Origin: Opitutia bacterium
GTDB lineage: Bacteria; Verrucomicrobiota; Verrucomicrobiia; Opitutales; UBA953
Assembly (NCBI GenBank): GCA_021204635.1
Contig: JAJPZB010000017.1
Location: 1-17,172 of the forward strand
DNA: 17,172 nucleotides
Direction: 5' to 3'
How positions within the stretch are numbered: the stretch's first letter is position 1; each line of letters opens with the position of its first letter. The position numbers and the translations under genes were made by a program. The notes under the pieces are model-generated. The model saw only the letters and a list, made by a program, of their open reading frames with translations. It had not been told where the DNA came from and did not search any database. Below, one piece after another: positions 14,948 to 17,172 of the stretch.

Positions 14948-16294
14948 TTATCGTGCAATATTTTTCGGCGGTACAGTTGCAAAATCCGCGCGCGCTTTGC
15001 GGAAATTTTTCGCGATGCTCAGCAGGAAAATTGCCGCCGCCGATGCCAAGCCCGCTGCCATTCCCGCCCATATTCCGCAACCGCCGAAGCCAAGTGGAAA
15101 CGCGAGCAACAGAGCGAGCGGCGCGCTTATCACCCAATAGCAAATTATCGAGCCCCACATGACGGGGCGCACGTCGCTCAGCCCGCGCAAAATCCCCGCG
15201 CTCGCGCATTGCAAGCCGTCGAAAATGGAATATGTCCCGACAATCACCAGCACGTTCGCGGCGAGCTCGGCAGTCTCCGGCTCAACGTTGTAAAAAACCG
15301 GAATCTTGTGGCGCAACGAGATGACGACGGTGGAGTAAATCGCCATGAATGCGCCGGAAAAAATTAAAATGCCGGCGGAAATTTTCTTGATTTTTTGCCA
15401 ATTTCTTTCGCCGAACGCCTCGCCGACGCGAATGGACGCCGCCTGCGAAACGCCGAGCGGAATCATGTACGCGAGCGTCGAGATATTCATCGCAACTTGG
15501 TTTGCCGCGAGGGCGCGAGCCCCGAGCCAGCCCATCGCAATCGGCGCGGCGATGAAGAGCCCGCCCTCTGCCAAAATCTGAATCGCGCTCGGAATCCCGA
15601 TCGCGAGATTGCGGCGCAGATGAACGCGCGAGATTGCCGCCTTCCACTCGAAGGCAAGTTTGCCGTGCAGGCACATTCCCACGAGCGAGATCGCGCGCGA
15701 GAAAAGCGTGCCCCACGCCGCGCCCGCGAGGCCGAGATTCGGGAAGCCGAGCGCGCCGGTCATCAAAACCCAGTTCAGGAAAATGTTCAGCACGAGGCCG
15801 ATTGTCATCCACAACAATGCAACCCACGGGCGCGATGTCGCGTCGAGAAAGACCTTTATCGCCTGAAAAATTCCCGCCGGCACAACTGCCCACGCCAATA
15901 TCGTGGAAAAATCTCGGGCTTCGACGATGACGTCTTCCGGCTGCCCGAGCGCGTGCAAACCATCGTGAGAGATGAAAATCGCGAGGGCAATGGCGCAGAA
16001 AATCGTGAACACGAGAACGACGAAGAGTCCGTGGCGAAGAATATGCGGAAGCTCGTGCGCATTGTTGCTTCCGCGCGCCTGCGCCGAGAGGACGGGAATC
16101 GCGATGCAAAATCCTATGGCGCAGTAAATCGGCAAAATCGTGACGGTGATTCCGAGTGTTGCCGCCGCGAGTGCGAGCTCGCCGAGGATTTGCCCGATCA
16201 TCAAGGCGTCGATGAGCCCGAACAGCCCCTGGCCGATCATGCCGAGCGTTATCGGGAGCGACAACTTCGCCGTCTTTTTAAATTCGTTGAGCAT
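14948..16294 (-). CDS. MATE family multidrug/metabolite exporter
   Basis: A 448-residue, about 12-segment inner-membrane antiporter. The opening LSLPITLGMIGQGLFGLIDALMIGQ matches the first MATE helix (Pro14, then the hydrophobic stretch ending in the D-MIG motif). The second half repeats the fold with IPSAIQILAEGG (245-256) and SQAASIRVGEAFGERN, as in NorM-type proteins. These pumps export cationic compounds using Na+ or H+ gradients; the substrate cannot be read from the sequence. Start ATG 16294 lies 24 bases after the HAD stop, without a Shine-Dalgarno. It ends 27 bases before the barrel-like protein gene, suggesting one transcript for the four minus-strand genes. Confidence 0.9.
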   Translation of the reverse strand: MLNEFKKTAKLSLPITLGMIGQGLFGLIDALMIGQILGELALAAATLGITVTILPIYCAIGFCIAIPVLSAQARGSNNAHELPHILRHGLFVVLVFTIFCAIALAIFISHDGLHALGQPEDVIVEARDFSTILAWAVVPAGIFQAIKVFLDATSRPWVALLWMTIGLVLNIFLNWVLMTGALGFPNLGLAGAAWGTLFSRAISLVGMCLHGKLAFEWKAAISRVHLRRNLAIGIPSAIQILAEGGLFIAAPIAMGWLGARALAANQVAMNISTLAYMIPLGVSQAASIRVGEAFGERNWQKIKKISAGILIFSGAFMAIYSTVVISLRHKIPVFYNVEPETAELAANVLVIVGTYSIFDGLQCASAGILRGLSDVRPVMWGSIICYWVISAPLALLLAFPLGFGGCGIWAGMAAGLASAAAIFLLSIAKNFRKARADFATVPPKNIAR

Positions 16295-16318
16295 GAAAAA
16301 ATTTGCTCGCGCGCGAAT

Positions 16319-16963
16319 TTATTCTTCAAACAAATCCAAAATCGTCTCCGCGCCGACGGCGAGGTGATATGCGTGCATGCCGACAGCCTGCGCGCCGGCG
16401 ACATTCGCCGGATTGTCGTCGATGAAAAGCGATTCCGCCGCCGCCACGCCCGCCGCCGCGAGCGCGCGTTCGTAAATCTCGCGCGCCGGCTTGACGCTGT
16501 GGAGTTCGTCGGAGAAAAACGCCTTGTCGAAAACGGAATCGAGGGTGAAACCGAATTGCTTGCGGAAAACCTCGCAAAAATATTCGCGGTGCGCCGGATT
16601 CGTGTTGCTCAGCAGAAAAATGCGGTAATTTTTCGAGAGCTTTTGCAGGAGTTCGATTCGCTCAGGCAGGAAAACGCCGAGCAGTGCGTTCCACGCGTGG
16701 CGGATTTTTTCTTCGGGAATGTTTTCGCCGTTGGGAATGAGCGCGCGCAGCTTTTGGAAAAATTCTCGGGAGGAAATTTCACCACGCTCGTGGGCGTCAA
16801 AAAATGTGCCCGAGCCCGCCTGCGTCGAGGCGACAGTCAGCACCGAAACTCCGAGCGCGCGCAGTGCGTCTATCGTGCGCGTCAGGTCGATGTCCATGAT
16901 CACGCCACCGAAATCGAAGAAAATGTTCTTGATGTTTTGCGGAAAATCTTTGCGGAGTTTCAT
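16319..16963 (-). CDS. HAD-superfamily phosphatase, YihX-like
   Basis: A 214-residue cytoplasmic HAD hydrolase. Motif I is FFDFGGVIMDID with nucleophile Asp17; as in the YihX/epoxide-hydrolase-N subgroup, the second Asp of the classical DxD is replaced. HERGEIS (58-64) is a cap-region signature also in E. coli YihX, an alpha-glucose-1-phosphate phosphatase. Motif II is LLSNTN (117-122), motif III Lys158 in VKPAREIYERAL, and motif IV FIDDNPANVAGAQAVGM with Asp182-Asp183. It leads the minus-strand unit with the MATE, barrel-like and M60 genes; repeat array 3 lies directly upstream of its promoter region. ATG 16963 has an A-tract leader and no Shine-Dalgarno. Substrate is only inferred from the subgroup. 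Confidence 0.88.
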   Translation of the reverse strand: MKLRKDFPQNIKNIFFDFGGVIMDIDLTRTIDALRALGVSVLTVASTQAGSGTFFDAHERGEISSREFFQKLRALIPNGENIPEEKIRHAWNALLGVFLPERIELLQKLSKNYRIFLLSNTNPAHREYFCEVFRKQFGFTLDSVFDKAFFSDELHSVKPAREIYERALAAAGVAAAESLFIDDNPANVAGAQAVGMHAYHLAVGAETILDLFEE

Positions 16964-16989
16964 TTTTTTTCGTGGGAAATTGTTGTCGC

Positions 16990-17145
16990 CATTGTGGTGG
17001 CGTTGGGTCAGTGGTGAGATCGGGTCAGTGGTGAGATCGGGTTGGTGGTGAGGAATTGGCTTGGTGGTGAGGAATCGGATTGGTGGTGAGATAGGGTTGG
17101 TGGAGGCGGCTTAGTGGCGGGTCAAACTTCAGAGTTGGTGGTGGG
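16990..17145. repeat. Short-repeat array 3 (tandem GTGGTGAG units of 17/19 bases)
   Basis: Read on the plus strand after CATTGTGGTGGCG (16990-17002): units GGGTCAGTGGTGAGATC at 17005-17021 and 17022-17038 (identical, 17 bases), then GGGTTGGTGGTGAGGAATT (17039-17057) and GGCTTGGTGGTGAGGAATC (17058-17076), both 19 bases, then GGATTGGTGGTGAGATA (17077-17093), then a worn unit GGGTTGGTGGAGGC (17094-17107) and more distant copies to 17145. It lies upstream of the HAD gene and is opposite in orientation to the units of arrays 1 and 2. Confidence 0.85.
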
Positions 17146-17172
17146 ATTTTTCTCCTTGCGATATCGCGATGC

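Noticed and set aside
15395..17017. 540-codon open frame on the plus strand
   Set aside because: Antisense to the complete, motif-bearing MATE and HAD genes; highly charged Arg/Glu sequence without motifs.

Overview
The window reads as chromosomal DNA from a GC-rich (roughly 55-60% by eye) Gram-negative bacterium. Support for a diderm comes from an LptF/LptG lipopolysaccharide-export permease, a small outer-membrane barrel-like protein and exported wall- and glycan-degrading enzymes. Isoprenoids are made by the MEP route (dxr). Most starts lack a Shine-Dalgarno sequence and have A/T-rich leaders instead. Together with NamZ (DUF1343), GH20 and M60 proteins, this fits a Verrucomicrobiota/PVC-type bacterium, possibly host- or mucus-associated. 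That placement is inference; no rRNA or other decisive marker is present.

Layout. (a) 1-1454, minus strand: two unfamiliar genes, an AT-richer 259-codon gene with a helix-turn-helix-like segment, and an overlapping downstream gene that runs off the left edge and has a Gly/Ala/Arg low-complexity segment followed by a conserved-looking C-terminal part. (b) 1463-1694: inverted and direct copies of a short GGGTTGGTGGTG-type repeat. (c) 1696-8187, minus strand: a closely spaced six-gene run transcribed namZ-like, folP, lptF/G, inositol-monophosphatase-like, GH20 hexosaminidase, tandem-ACT protein, the last two overlapping by ATGA. (d) 8289-8387: a repeat array in the divergent intergenic region. 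(e) 8448-12403, plus strand: proA, dxr and a MgtC/DUF4010 membrane protein. (f) 12410-16963, minus strand: HAD phosphatase, MATE exporter, barrel-like outer-membrane protein and M60 metallopeptidase, meeting (e) tail to tail with 6 bases between stop codons. (g) 16990-17145: a third repeat array upstream of the HAD gene. No gene-free gap exceeds 300 bases; the longest are 8188-8447 and 1455-1695, both repeat-bearing.

How the genes fit together: NamZ (exo-muramidase) and GH20 could cooperate in trimming peptidoglycan chains, or GH20 and the M60 peptidase could act on host glycoproteins. folP, proA and dxr are core metabolism. LptF/G, the barrel-like protein, MATE and DUF4010 proteins are envelope components.

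No recognisable defence, CRISPR, prophage or biosynthetic system is present. The most unusual material is at the DNA level: a family of short GTGGTGAG/CACCACCAACCC arrays placed at operon boundaries, and a dispersed 8-mer CATTGTYG found about 19 times on both strands in different reading frames. Neither is explained by the coding content.
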